Shown: positions 15,223 to 24,515, counted from the first letter of the stretch. The stretch: DNA of 46,391 bases from an uncultured Prevotellaceae bacterium (GCA_947169245.1 CAMVPA010000027.1:1-46391), one strand, 5' to 3'. Numbers and translations are program-made. Notes: generated by a model from the letters alone, not told the origin.

Positions 15223-16998
15223 ATGGGAAAGAAAAGAATTCAGTTTAGTCTCGTTTACAGAGACATGTGGCAGTCGAGCGGTAAATTCCAGCCACGCAAG
15301 GACCAGTTGGAGCGCATCGCCCCAGTGATTATCGACATGGGCTGTTTCAGCCGCGTGGAAACTAATGGCGGCGCCTTCGAACAGGTGAACCTCATGGCGG
15401 GTGAGAACCCCAACCTGGCCGTGCGCGCCTTCTGTAAGCCGTTCAACGAGGTGGGCATCAAGACCCACATGCTCGATCGCGGCCTGAACGCTCTGCGCAT
15501 GTACCCTGTGCCCGACGACGTGCGCGCGCTGATGTATAAGGTGAAGCACGCACAGGGTGTCGACATCCCCCGCATCTTCTGCGGCCTGAACGACACGCGT
15601 AACATCATACCCTCCATCAAGTGGGCCAAGGAGGCAGGCATGACGCCGCAGGCCACGCTCTGCATCACGACGAGCCCCGTGCACACGGTGGAGTACTACT
15701 CGCGGATCGCCGACGAGGTGATTGCCGCCGGCGCCGAGGAAATCTGCCTGAAGGACATGGCCGGCATCGGCCAGCCCGCCATGCTGGGCGCCCTGACGAA
15801 GGCCATCAAGACGAAGCACCCCGACATCATCATACAGTATCACGGCCACTCCGGTCCCGGCCTGTCGATGGCCTCGATTCTGGAGGTCTGTAACAACGGT
15901 GCCGACATCATCGATACCGCCATCGAGCCGCTGAGCTGGGGTAAGGTACATCCGGACATCATCAGCGTGCAGTCGATGCTGAAGAACGAGGGCTTCGAGG
16001 TGGCCGACCTGAACATGAACGCCTACATGCAGGCACGTACCTTAACCCAAGAGTTCATCGACGACTGGCTGGGCTACTTCATCAATCCCGCCAACAAGCA
16101 CATGTCGAGCCTGCTGCTCGGCAGCGGACTGCCTGGCGGCATGATGGGCTCGATGATGGCCGACCTGGGCCCCATCCAGAAGATGATCAACAAACTGCGT
16201 GTGCAGAAGGGCGAGGCCGAGCTGACGATGGACGACATGCTTGTGAAGCTCTTCAACGAGGTGGAGTACGTATGGCCGAAGGTGGGTTATCCTCCACTGG
16301 TGACGCCGTTCTCGCAGTACACGAAGAACATCGCCCTGATGAACCTCCTGACGATGGAGCAGGGCAAGGGCCGCTACGTGATGATGGACGATGCCATCTG
16401 GGGCATGATCCTCGGCAAGAGCGGCAAGGTGCCTGGCGAGATTGCGCCTGAGCTCATTGAGCTGGCCAAGCAGCAGAACCGCGAGTTTACTGACGCCGAC
16501 CCGCATACCCTCATTCCCAATGCCCTCGAGGGCTTCAAGAAGGAGATGGACGAGAACGGCTGGGACTATGGACAGGACGACGAGGAGCTCTTCGAGCTGG
16601 CCATGCACCCCGAGCAGTACCGTCCCTTCAAGAGCGGTCAGGCTAAGAAGCAGCTGCTGGCCGACATCCAGAAGGCCAAGGACGCCAAGCTGGGTGGCGG
16701 ACAGAAGATTTCGCAGGAAGAGATTGACGCCCTGAAGCACGCCAAGGCCGACGCCGTGAAGTCGCCGCTGGCCGGACAGCTCTTGTGGAGTTTCGGTGGC
16801 GAGGGTGTCCTGGCTCCGTGCGTCGAGCCGTTCATCGGCCAGAAGTACGAGGAGGGTCAAACCTTCTGCTACCTCCAGACGAAGTGGGGCGAGATTGTCG
16901 AGATACCTGCCGCCATGGGCGGTAAGCTCGTCGACATCAGCGTGAAGCCCGGACAGCAGATACGTCAGGGCGACACCATCGCCTGGATTGAACGATGA
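15223..16998 (+). CDS. oadA: oxaloacetate decarboxylase alpha / pyruvate carboxylase subunit B type carboxyltransferase
   Basis: 591 aa from MGKKRIQFSLVYRDMWQSS; the longer frame from 15133 runs back over the promoter and is rejected. The TIM-barrel carboxyltransferase domain (~1-300) has the catalytic EICLKDMAGIG lysine segment and the metal motif QYHGHSGPG. The conserved PC/OADA C-terminal domain (~300-470) follows, then a biotinyl-like fold (~510-590). At the biotin position the usual AMKM reads QTKW (LQTKWGEIVEIPA), so this copy may act on a separate biotin carrier or have lost biotinylation. In anaerobic Bacteroidales the enzyme joins pyruvate and oxaloacetate metabolism with Na+ pumping or succinate/propionate formation. 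No beta or gamma pump subunit is nearby. Confidence 0.9.
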   Translation: MGKKRIQFSLVYRDMWQSSGKFQPRKDQLERIAPVIIDMGCFSRVETNGGAFEQVNLMAGENPNLAVRAFCKPFNEVGIKTHMLDRGLNALRMYPVPDDVRALMYKVKHAQGVDIPRIFCGLNDTRNIIPSIKWAKEAGMTPQATLCITTSPVHTVEYYSRIADEVIAAGAEEICLKDMAGIGQPAMLGALTKAIKTKHPDIIIQYHGHSGPGLSMASILEVCNNGADIIDTAIEPLSWGKVHPDIISVQSMLKNEGFEVADLNMNAYMQARTLTQEFIDDWLGYFINPANKHMSSLLLGSGLPGGMMGSMMADLGPIQKMINKLRVQKGEAELTMDDMLVKLFNEVEYVWPKVGYPPLVTPFSQYTKNIALMNLLTMEQGKGRYVMMDDAIWGMILGKSGKVPGEIAPELIELAKQQNREFTDADPHTLIPNALEGFKKEMDENGWDYGQDDEELFELAMHPEQYRPFKSGQAKKQLLADIQKAKDAKLGGGQKISQEEIDALKHAKADAVKSPLAGQLLWSFGGEGVLAPCVEPFIGQKYEEGQTFCYLQTKWGEIVEIPAAMGGKLVDISVKPGQQIRQGDTIAWIER

Positions 16999-17010
16999 AC
17001 TATTGGCCCT

Positions 17011-17073
17011 ATGGGGCCTATGGGGCTTATGGGGCTTATGGGGCTTATGGGGCTTATGGGCCTTATGGGACAT
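17011..17073. repeat. seven in-frame ATG-bearing 9-bp units
   Basis: Seven tandem units of the form ATGGGGCTT. Each carries an ATG in the same frame as the following HD gene, so reading from the first adds an N-terminal MGPMGLMGLMGL stretch. Because the unit is 9 bp, copy-number change keeps the frame. Confidence 0.9.
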
Positions 17074-17079
17074 ATTATC

Positions 17080-17613
17080 ATGGACTATCAAGCTATTATT
17101 GACAAGTATTATCCGGACGACGACCTGCGGCGGCTGCTCTTGAAGCACTCGCGGCAGGTCGCCGACCGTTGTCTGCTGATCTGTGACCGCCACCCCGAGC
17201 TGCACATGGACCGTCAGTTCCTGGAGGAAGCGGCCATGCTCCACGACATCGGCGTGCGCTGGTGCAACGCCCCCAGCATCCTGTGTCACGGCACGGAGCC
17301 CTACCTGCTGCACGGCCAGATAGGCGGCGAGGTGCTGCGCAAGGAAGGGTGGGAGCGACACGCCCGCGTGGCAGAGCGCCATACCGGCACCGGCCTGCGC
17401 CGCGAGGAGTTCGCCCGCCAGGGACTGCCAGTGCCCGACGCTGACATGATGCCCGAGGAAATGGAGGAGCAGGTGGTGTGCTATGCCGACAAGTTCTACT
17501 CGAAGTCGCAGCCCGACCGCGTGCGCAGCGTGCTGGAAACGGCACAGTCGTTGGAGAAATTCGGCCACGAGGGCGTTGAGAAGTTCCTATTGTGGGCTAA
17601 AATGTTTGAATAA
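17080..17613 (+). CDS. HD-domain phosphohydrolase-like protein
   Basis: 177 aa from MDYQAIIDKYYPDDD; up to seven in-frame ATGs upstream come from the 9-bp repeat. HD-fold motifs are present: LKHSRQVADRC (first His), EEAAMLHDIGV (HD pair) and the late helix HARVAERHTGTGL. The small single-domain HD family in Bacteroidales is annotated as a putative nucleotide or phosphate hydrolase, and the substrate is unknown. No signal or membrane segment. It lies 81 bp after the carboxyltransferase. Confidence 0.85.
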   Translation: MDYQAIIDKYYPDDDLRRLLLKHSRQVADRCLLICDRHPELHMDRQFLEEAAMLHDIGVRWCNAPSILCHGTEPYLLHGQIGGEVLRKEGWERHARVAERHTGTGLRREEFARQGLPVPDADMMPEEMEEQVVCYADKFYSKSQPDRVRSVLETAQSLEKFGHEGVEKFLLWAKMFE

Positions 17614-17621
17614 ACCGTAAT

Positions 17622-17668
17622 TTCTTATTTTTCATTTCTCATTTCTCATTTCTTTGTTGTACCTTTGC
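17622..17668. repeat. GAGAAAT heptamer array carrying a promoter (copy 2)
   Basis: The inverted orientation (ATTTCTC units) of the array at 15093-15142, ending in TACCTTTG. The block 17633-17668 is identical over 36 bp to the reverse complement of 15093-15128. Confidence 0.9.
17660..17667 (+). promoter_or_regulatory. -7 element for lptD
   Basis: TACCTTTG ending only 8 bp before the lptD ATG (17676). If used, the transcript would be almost leaderless. It is part of the duplicated cassette. Confidence 0.65.
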
Positions 17669-17675
17669 AGCCGCA

Positions 17676-20600
17676 ATGAAAAGAAAGTCGGCCTTTATAC
17701 TGCTGCTTTCAGTCCTCGTGTTCTTCGGGGCATGTACTCCTTTGTCGCTTCTTCATAAGGGTAAGAAAGCGGTTAAGGAGGCTGAGTCGTATGTTCAGCA
17801 GAGCGACGTCCAGACCCTCATTGAACGCGCCAAGGCGGCTGCCAAGGCAGCCCAGACGGCCGACGTGCCTGCCGACGACGCACCACCGGCAGCCACCACG
17901 CTTACCGCCGACTCTGCCGTTACGGCTACGACACTCACGACCGACTCGACCGCTACCGACAGCATTGGCAGTTCGAACTTCAGTCCCGACACGCCCGCTG
18001 CAGCCAAGCTGAAGCGCGACACCACGACGATGGACTCGCTGGAGCTGGCCATCTACAAGTACAACAAGCTTATCGACGACTCGCTGGCTCTCGACAGCAT
18101 GAACCGCACCCGTAAAAACGGCATCGATGCGCCCGTCAAGTACTCGGCTAACGACTCGCTCACCTACGAGGCCGGTACGGGACGGGCCTTCCTGTATGGC
18201 GACTCTCATGTGGAGTACCAGAACATGGACCTGAAGAGCGACCGTGTCTTCATGGTGCTCGACAGCAGTCTCGTACATGCTACAGGCAGCCTCGACTCTT
18301 TGGGGAAGAAGTTCGGTACGCCCATTTTCAAGATGGGTAGCGACGAGTACCAGAGCGACACAATGGCCTTCAACTTCAAGACGAAGAAAGGCCTTATCTC
18401 GCAGGTCTATACCCAGCAGGAGGACGGTTTCCTGACCTCGGAGCTGTCGAAGCGCGGTGCCAGCGGCGAGCTCTATCTGCAGCATGGCCGCTACACGACC
18501 TGTGACGAGCCCCATCCCGACTTCTATATCGCCATGACCCGTGCCAAGGTGCGCCCAGGCAAGGATGTCGTCTTCGGTCCTGCCTATCTGGTGGTCTGCG
18601 ACGTACCTCTGCCACTGGCTGTCCCCTACGGTTTCTTCCCCTTCACGAAGAGCTACTCCAGCGGCTTCATCATGCCGACCTACGGCGACGAGACTGAGCG
18701 TGGCTTCTACCTGCGCGACGGCGGTTACTACTTTGCCGTGAGCGACAAGATGGACCTGAAGCTGCTGGGCGAAATCTACACCAAAGGGTCGTGGGGACTC
18801 TCGGCGGCCACCAACTACCGCAAGCGCTACAAGTACAGCGGCTCTTTCTATGCCAGCTATCAGAACACCATCAATGGCGAGAAGAACATGCCCGACTACG
18901 TCAAGCAGACCAGCTTCAAGCTTCAGTGGAGCCACCGTCAGGACACCAAGGCCAACCCCTACTCGAACCTCTCGGCATCCGTCAATTTCGCCTCCAGCAG
19001 TTACGAGAAGAACAACCTGACGTCGATGTATAACCCGCAGTCGATGACGCAGTCGACACGAACCTCTTCGGTGTCGTGGGGCACCAGTTTCTCGAGCATC
19101 GGCCTGTCGCTGTCGACGACGGTAAACCTGAACCAGAACATGCGCGACACCACCATCTCCATGACGCTGCCCGACCTGAACATCTCGCTCTCGCGCTTCT
19201 ATCCCTTCAAGCGCAAGAAGATGGCTGGCAAGGAGCGTTGGTACGAGAAACTGTCGGTGTCCTACACAGGTCACTTCTCCAACTCCATCACGACGAAGGA
19301 GGACAAACTGCTACACTCCGACTTCTCCAAGGACTGGCGCAACGGCATGCAGCACTCTATTCCACTGAGCGGCAACTTCACCCTGTTTGAGTATATCAAC
19401 ATCAACCCCTCGTTCAACTTCACCGACCGCACCTATCTTAATAAGGTGAGCAAGTCGTGGAACGAGACCACACAGCAAGAAATCACCGACACCATCAACG
19501 GCTTCTACAACGTCTACAACTGGAACCTCAGTCTCAGCGCATCGACCAAGCTCTACGGCTTCTACATACCAAACCGCAAACTGTTTGGTGACAAGATACA
19601 GGCCATCCGTCATGTCCTGACACCAGCGGTGAGCTTCAGCTATGCGCCCGACTTCAGCGCCTCGCGCTACGGCTACTACCAGACCTACCAGAAGACCGAC
19701 AAGGACGGCAACGTCACGCTCGTCGAGTACTCGCCCTACCAGTCGGGACTCTACGGTGTGCCTGGTAAGGGCAAGACGGGAAGCATCTCGTTCGACCTCT
19801 CGAACAATGTCGAGATGAAGCTGCGTGTCGACGACGACTCCGTAGACTCGAAGAAGATAAGCCTCATTGACGAGATTGGCGGCTCCATGTCCTACAACAT
19901 GTCGGCGAAGGTGCGCCCCTGGAGCGACCTGAGCACCCGCCTGCGCCTGAAGCTGACCAAGAGCTACACGCTGAACCTGAATGCCGTCTTCGCCAGCTAT
20001 GTCTACGAGGCCGACTCCGTTGGTGCAGTACCTCGTCTGAGCGAGACCCAGACTTACTGGGGACTCGGCAAGATAGGCCGTTTCCAGGGCATCTCGCAGA
20101 ACCTCAGCTACTCCATTGACAACTCTAAGATTTCCAAACTTATCAAGTGGTTGAAGGGCGAGAAGGTGGATAAGAATGACAAGGGAGGAGACCGCTCCAG
20201 CGACTACGATGACGAGGACTACGACGACGGGGACATTGAGACCAATGTCGACAAGTCGCTGGAGAAGGGCAAGCACGGCGCCCGTAAGGAGAATGCCGGC
20301 AAGGCCGACGTCGACGACGACGGCTACATGGCCTTCAACCTGCCCTGGTCACTGAGTTTCGGCTATGGCATCACGATGCGTGAGAACAACGACGTCAAGC
20401 GCTTCAACTATTCCACCATGCGCTATCCCTACAAGTTCACGCAGAACCTCAATGTCAGCGGAAACCTGCGCCTGTCCGACGGCTGGAACATTACGTTCTC
20501 CAGCGGTTACGACTTCGACAACAAGAAAATCTCCATGACCACTGCGTCACTCTCGCGCGACCTCCACTGTTTCAATATGTCGTGCTCGGTGGTGCTTGCT

Positions 20601-20708
20601 CCTTACGCAAGCTATAACTTCTCTTTCCGTTGTAACGCCTCCACACTTACCGACGCTCTGAAGTACGACAAGCGTTCCAGCTACTCGAACGCCGTGCAGT
20701 GGTACTAA
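17676..20708 (+). CDS. lptD: LPS-assembly protein LptD, Bacteroidota type
   Basis: 1010 aa. Outer-membrane barrel that inserts LPS delivered by the Lpt bridge. The N-terminus has a signal peptide (MKRKSAFILLLSVLVFFGAC) whose Cys20 sits in a lipobox-like FGAC, which is unusual for a barrel. An Ala/Thr/Asp-rich low-complexity linker (~45-130) follows. The OstA/LptA-like jellyroll covers ~155-310 (YEAGTGRAFLYGDSHVEYQN, FNFKTKKGLISQVYTQQEDG). The barrel then starts with conserved VPLPLAVPYGFFPF and continues with alternating aromatic strands to the C-terminus. An acidic loop (SDYDDEDYDDGDIE) lies at ~845-860. It is the first gene after its own promoter. Confidence 0.9.
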   Translation: MKRKSAFILLLSVLVFFGACTPLSLLHKGKKAVKEAESYVQQSDVQTLIERAKAAAKAAQTADVPADDAPPAATTLTADSAVTATTLTTDSTATDSIGSSNFSPDTPAAAKLKRDTTTMDSLELAIYKYNKLIDDSLALDSMNRTRKNGIDAPVKYSANDSLTYEAGTGRAFLYGDSHVEYQNMDLKSDRVFMVLDSSLVHATGSLDSLGKKFGTPIFKMGSDEYQSDTMAFNFKTKKGLISQVYTQQEDGFLTSELSKRGASGELYLQHGRYTTCDEPHPDFYIAMTRAKVRPGKDVVFGPAYLVVCDVPLPLAVPYGFFPFTKSYSSGFIMPTYGDETERGFYLRDGGYYFAVSDKMDLKLLGEIYTKGSWGLSAATNYRKRYKYSGSFYASYQNTINGEKNMPDYVKQTSFKLQWSHRQDTKANPYSNLSASVNFASSSYEKNNLTSMYNPQSMTQSTRTSSVSWGTSFSSIGLSLSTTVNLNQNMRDTTISMTLPDLNISLSRFYPFKRKKMAGKERWYEKLSVSYTGHFSNSITTKEDKLLHSDFSKDWRNGMQHSIPLSGNFTLFEYININPSFNFTDRTYLNKVSKSWNETTQQEITDTINGFYNVYNWNLSLSASTKLYGFYIPNRKLFGDKIQAIRHVLTPAVSFSYAPDFSASRYGYYQTYQKTDKDGNVTLVEYSPYQSGLYGVPGKGKTGSISFDLSNNVEMKLRVDDDSVDSKKISLIDEIGGSMSYNMSAKVRPWSDLSTRLRLKLTKSYTLNLNAVFASYVYEADSVGAVPRLSETQTYWGLGKIGRFQGISQNLSYSIDNSKISKLIKWLKGEKVDKNDKGGDRSSDYDDEDYDDGDIETNVDKSLEKGKHGARKENAGKADVDDDGYMAFNLPWSLSFGYGITMRENNDVKRFNYSTMRYPYKFTQNLNVSGNLRLSDGWNITFSSGYDFDNKKISMTTASLSRDLHCFNMSCSVVLAPYASYNFSFRCNASTLTDALKYDKRSSYSNAVQWY

Positions 20709-20709
20709 A

Positions 20710-20769
20710 TCCACCACTTACTACTCAACGCTTTCCACCACTCATCACTCACTACTCACCACTTACCAA
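20710..20769. repeat. ACTCAYC heptamer array after lptD
   Basis: Degenerate 7-bp units (ACTCATC, ACTCACT, ACTCACC, ACTTACC) fill the gap between lptD and the small lipoprotein gene. This is another unrelated sequence on the same 7-bp period. Confidence 0.75.
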
Positions 20770-20778
20770 TAAAACAAT

Positions 20779-21006
20779 ATGAAAAGAGGAATCAAGAAAT
20801 GGTATAATAAGCTGTTGACACAGTTGCTGACCCTGTTGGGCTTTGGCTCCACGTTTACATTCATGGCCTGCTACGGACCGCCACCCGACGAGCTGGACTA
20901 TCTGGAAGTGAATCCCGACTCCGTCGTCGTGAGTCGGACAATCGTGGAGCCTACCGACTCCGCAACAGCGAGTCAAGCGCTTCCTGCTCGCCAACAACCC
21001 AAATGA
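20779..21006 (+). CDS. small putative lipoprotein
   Basis: 75 aa. N-terminus MKRGIKKWYNKLLTQLLTLL, then GFGSTFTFMACYGPPPDELD with a lipobox-like FMAC. The pattern (KKxxxKLL...LLGF...CYGPP) resembles the start of the Bacteroidales radical SAM-associated putative lipoproteins, whose conserved YGTP motif follows the lipid Cys. If so, this is a shortened member lacking the usual beta-sandwich. A radical SAM gene is in the window (2.8-4.0 kb), but it is a sulfatase maturase. The 3' 56 bp overlap the convergent antiporter gene. Confidence 0.6.
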   Translation: MKRGIKKWYNKLLTQLLTLLGFGSTFTFMACYGPPPDELDYLEVNPDSVVVSRTIVEPTDSATASQALPARQQPK

Positions 21007-23212
21007 TGTCGCCCTCCTGAAACTTGCGTTTCGGCGAGATGGACGAGAGGTTCTCCTTACCTTCCTCCAGCCCTACGACCATGCAGCCGTAGCGGCTGCG
21101 GATGCCGCTTTCCTCGAGCGTCTGCCCGATGAAGGGACTGTCGGCTCCCATGATGAGCTGGCGCAGACGCATCTCACGCTTCTCCAGCTCCAGGTCCTCG
21201 CCGAGCACCTCGGTCTCGATGGCGTGCTGCAGCTTGCCCAGCTGCTGATCGCTGCCGATGACGCGCAGGTGGTCGCCCGGGAAGATGATGGAGTCGCCGT
21301 CGGGAATGTTCAGTCGGCGCCCGCCGCGCAGGATGCTGCTCACGTGGACGCCGTATTTGCGGCCTAGGGCGAGCTCTTTCAGCGTCTGTCCCATCCACTG
21401 TGAGTCGGCGGGCACCTCGAAGTCGGCAATGTGGATGTCGCGGTCGAGCAGACGGCCTTCGTAGAGGGGACGCTTGCGGCCGTGCACCTGTGCCTCGATG
21501 TCACGTGAGCGGAGGTTGTTGATGAACAGACGCTCCATCAGGATGCTGTTACGCTTGATACGGCGCGACAGTACTATCAGTGCCACCAGCACCACGCCGA
21601 TGGTGATCATGATGGCCGGGGTGAAACGGCTCAGATAGTTGCAGATGTAGAAGATGAAGCTGACGGCGATGACGACGCGCGCCAGGATGGTGGAGAGCAG
21701 GGGCAGGCGGTTGCGGCCTGTCTCGGCCCACAGTGCCTTCCACTCCTCGGAGCGGTTCTTCTTCATCACCATGGCGCGCAGGAAGGGTGCGATGACGATG
21801 ACGGTGAGCAGTCCCGTGATGGCGTTGGCATACCAGTGCAGCTCCCAGCCGGGCAGCATGCGGCGCGTCAGCGGCAGCACGAAGGTGAACATCAGTGCGA
21901 TGGCGGCCGCCGAGAGGATGGAGTAGACGACGGTGTTGATGGCCATCTGCGTGAGCAGCCGTTTCCAGAGGCTGCGTCCTGTGGTCTCGGAGCGGCTCAT
22001 CGACAGGTTGTTCATCAGTTTGATGAGCCGCGATGGCAGCCGGTGCTCCAGCGCGTTATAAGCCGGTGTGGCGAACCGTATCATGTAAGGTGTGAGGAAT
22101 GTGGTAATGACTGATACGGCCACCACGACCGGATAGAGGAAATCGCTGATGACGCCAAGCGAGAGACCCAGTGAGGCGATGATGAAGGAGAACTCGCCGA
22201 TCTGTGCCATGGAGAAGCCGCAGCGCATGGCCGACTTCAGCGACTCGCCGGCCAGCATGAAAGCGAAGGAGCCCAGCACCGACTGCCCGACGAGGATGGT
22301 AAGCACCAGCACGGCGATGGGCAGGGCGTAGCTTATCAGTATCTGCGGGTCGACGAGCATGCCGACGGAGACGAAGAAGATGGCGCCAAAGAGGTTTTTC
22401 ACCGGCTCCACCAGTCGCTCGATGCGCTCGGCTTCGACGGTCTCGGCCAGGATGCTGCCCATGATGAAGGCGCCGAAGGCCGACGAGAAGCCCACCTTTG
22501 TCGAGAACACCGCCATGGCGCAGCACAGTCCCAGCGACACGATGAGCAGCACCTCGGCGTTGATGAGGCGGCGCACAGAGCGCAGGAACAGCGGCACGGC
22601 GAAGATGCCCACCACGAGCCAGAGCACTAAGAAGAACCCGATTTTCAATACCGAATTCAGCATCTGGCCGCCGTTGGGGTTGTCGCCGCTGGCTATGGCA
22701 CTTAGCATCACCATCATGACGATAGCCAGTATGTCCTCGAGTATCAGCACCGACATGACCAGTCCCGCAAACTGCTGTTGCCGCAGTCCCAGGTCGTCGA
22801 ACGCCTTATAGATAATGGTGGTCGACGACATGGCCAGCATGCCCCCCAAGAAGATACAGTCCATCTTGCTCCACCCGAACAGGTGGCCCACGACCATACC
22901 CAGTATGGACATCGAGAAGATGATGGTGATGGTTGAGATGATGGGCGAGGCGCCCATCTTCAGGATTTTCTTGAACGAGAAGTCGAGACCCAGCGAGAAG
23001 AGCAGGAACATGACACCGATGTCAGCCCACAGGTGTACGTTCGCCATGTCGGCCACCGACGCCGTGTAGGGCATGTGGGGCGAGACGAGAAATCCGGCCA
23101 CGATGTAGCCCAGCACCAGCGGCTGCTTCAGTCGCTTGAAAACCAGCGTCACCACACCCGCCACAACGAGTATCAGCGCCAGGTCCTGTATCATTGCAGG
23201 TAACTCTGCCAT
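20951..23212 (-). CDS. CPA2-family cation:proton antiporter with two RCK_C domains
   Basis: 753 aa. Residues ~1-400 form the Kef/NhaP-type CPA2 transport domain (about 12 helices; GYIVAGFLVSPHMPY, FLLFSLGLDFSF, the GAFIMGSILAET core helix). A further hydrophobic block of about four to five helices at ~420-560 is followed by two TrkA-C (RCK_C) domains: IADFEVPADSQWMGQTLKEL ... IIFPGDHLRVIG, and LIMGADSPFIGQTLEESGI ... KFQEGDIIWVVG. RCK_C domains bind regulatory ligands. No Rossmann RCK_N is seen. It exchanges K+ or Na+ for H+ at the inner membrane. The 3' end overlaps the small lipoprotein gene; pepT lies upstream. Confidence 0.9.
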   Translation of the reverse strand: MAELPAMIQDLALILVVAGVVTLVFKRLKQPLVLGYIVAGFLVSPHMPYTASVADMANVHLWADIGVMFLLFSLGLDFSFKKILKMGASPIISTITIIFSMSILGMVVGHLFGWSKMDCIFLGGMLAMSSTTIIYKAFDDLGLRQQQFAGLVMSVLILEDILAIVMMVMLSAIASGDNPNGGQMLNSVLKIGFFLVLWLVVGIFAVPLFLRSVRRLINAEVLLIVSLGLCCAMAVFSTKVGFSSAFGAFIMGSILAETVEAERIERLVEPVKNLFGAIFFVSVGMLVDPQILISYALPIAVLVLTILVGQSVLGSFAFMLAGESLKSAMRCGFSMAQIGEFSFIIASLGLSLGVISDFLYPVVVAVSVITTFLTPYMIRFATPAYNALEHRLPSRLIKLMNNLSMSRSETTGRSLWKRLLTQMAINTVVYSILSAAAIALMFTFVLPLTRRMLPGWELHWYANAITGLLTVIVIAPFLRAMVMKKNRSEEWKALWAETGRNRLPLLSTILARVVIAVSFIFYICNYLSRFTPAIMITIGVVLVALIVLSRRIKRNSILMERLFINNLRSRDIEAQVHGRKRPLYEGRLLDRDIHIADFEVPADSQWMGQTLKELALGRKYGVHVSSILRGGRRLNIPDGDSIIFPGDHLRVIGSDQQLGKLQHAIETEVLGEDLELEKREMRLRQLIMGADSPFIGQTLEESGIRSRYGCMVVGLEEGKENLSSISPKRKFQEGDIIWVVGEQEALDSLLRSR

Positions 23213-23216
23213 ATCA

Positions 23217-23255
23217 CTTATTTCTTATCTCTTATCTCTTATCTCTCACTTCTAA
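23217..23255. repeat. TTATCTC heptamer array
   Basis: Three to four tandem 7-bp units (TTATCTC, ending TCTCACT) fill the 39-bp gap between pepT (ends at 23252) and the antiporter start on the minus strand. Confidence 0.85.
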
Positions 23256-24493
23256 TTATTATAATCCGCCGTCAGCTCACAGATTTTCACGATGATCTGC
23301 ATGGCCTTCTCCATCGACTGGATGCTGACAAACTCATAGGGGCCGTGGAAGTTCACGCCGCCCGCAAAGATGTTGGGGCAGGGGAGACCCTTGAACGAGA
23401 GCTGTGCGCCGTCGGTGCCGCCGCGGATGGGCTTCACCTTGGGGGCTACGCCACACTCCTGCATGGCCTTCAGCACCAGGTCGATGACATGCATCTGCGG
23501 GTCGATTTTCTCCTTCATGTTGTAGTATTGGTCGCGCAGCTCGCAGCCGACCGTGCCCTCGCCGTAGCGCTCGTTCATCTGCTGCACGGCGTTCTGTATG
23601 AAGCGCTTGCGGTCCTCGAAGCGTTCGCGGTCGTGGTCGCGGATGATGTAGGACAGCGTGGCGCTTTCCACGTTGCCCTGCATGCCCGTCAGGTGGTAGA
23701 ATCCCTGATAGCCCTCGGTGGTCTCCGGCGTCTCGTTGGCAGGCAGCATGGCCACGAACTCGGCGGCCAGCCGGTTGGCGTTCACCATCTTATCCTTGGC
23801 ATAGCCCGGATGGACACTGACGCCCTTGACGGTGATCTTGGCTGAGGCGGCATTGAAGTTCTCGAACTCCAGCTCGCCCACGTCGCCGCCGTCCATGGTG
23901 TAGGCCCACTGGCAGCCGAAGCGCTCTACGTCGAAGTGGTGGGCACCCATGCCTATCTCCTCGTCGGGATTGAAGGCCACGCGGATGTCGCCGTGCGGTA
24001 TCTCCTTGTGCTGCTGCAGGTAGACCATGGCCTGCACAATCTCGGCGATGCCGGCCTTGTCGTCGGCGCCCAGCAGGGTGGTGCCGTCGGTGACGATGAG
24101 GTCTTCGCCCACGTGCTGTAGCAGTTCGGGGAATTTCTTTGGCGACATCATCCGCTCTTCACTATCCTCGCATTTCGTCGAAAGGAGAATATCCTTCCCG
24201 TCATATCTCTCCACAATCTGTGCCTTGATGTTGGCACCCGAGCAGTCGGGCGACGTGTCGTAGTGGGATATGAAGCCGATGGTGGGCACGCTTCGCTTGA
24301 CGTTGCTCTTCAGCGTGGCGTAGATGTAACCCTTGTCGTCCATCTCCACGTCGCTCAGCCCTTCGGCTATCAACTCTTTTTTCAGGTACTCGGCGAACAT
24401 CAGTTGCTTCGCCGTGCTCGGCACACTCTGGCTGTCTTCGGCCGACTGCGTGTCGAACTTGGTATAGTTCAGGAATCTTTCGGTAATATCCAT
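23252..24493 (-). CDS. pepT: tripeptide aminopeptidase T
   Basis: 413 aa, M20 metallopeptidase that removes N-terminal residues from tripeptides in the cytoplasm. Dinuclear zinc ligands and catalytic residues are visible: [10 protein letters not shown] (His and Asp), [12 protein letters not shown] (bridging Asp), [14 protein letters not shown] (catalytic Glu pair), [19 protein letters not shown], and the late [23 protein letters not shown]. Length is typical. It precedes the antiporter by 39 bp (heptamer array) and has a TACCTTTG promoter upstream. Confidence 0.96.
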   Translation of the reverse strand: MDITERFLNYTKFDTQSAEDSQSVPSTAKQLMFAEYLKKELIAEGLSDVEMDDKGYIYATLKSNVKRSVPTIGFISHYDTSPDCSGANIKAQIVERYDGKDILLSTKCEDSEERMMSPKKFPELLQHVGEDLIVTDGTTLLGADDKAGIAEIVQAMVYLQQHKEIPHGDIRVAFNPDEEIGMGAHHFDVERFGCQWAYTMDGGDVGELEFENFNAASAKITVKGVSVHPGYAKDKMVNANRLAAEFVAMLPANETPETTEGYQGFYHLTGMQGNVESATLSYIIRDHDRERFEDRKRFIQNAVQQMNERYGEGTVGCELRDQYYNMKEKIDPQMHVIDLVLKAMQECGVAPKVKPIRGGTDGAQLSFKGLPCPNIFAGGVNFHGPYEFVSIQSMEKAMQIIVKICELTADYNN

Positions 24494-24515
24494 ATTTTTA
24501 TGTGTTTAGAGACTG

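Noticed and set aside
16042..17568. 508-aa minus-strand open frame opposite the carboxyltransferase and HD genes
   Set aside because: Shadow of two well-supported plus-strand genes; its sequence has no family features, and its HKPHKP stretch is the reverse reading of the 9-bp repeat.
17709..19274. 521-aa minus-strand open frame opposite lptD
   Set aside because: Antisense shadow of a GC-rich gene; no motif, and the plus strand is clearly LptD.
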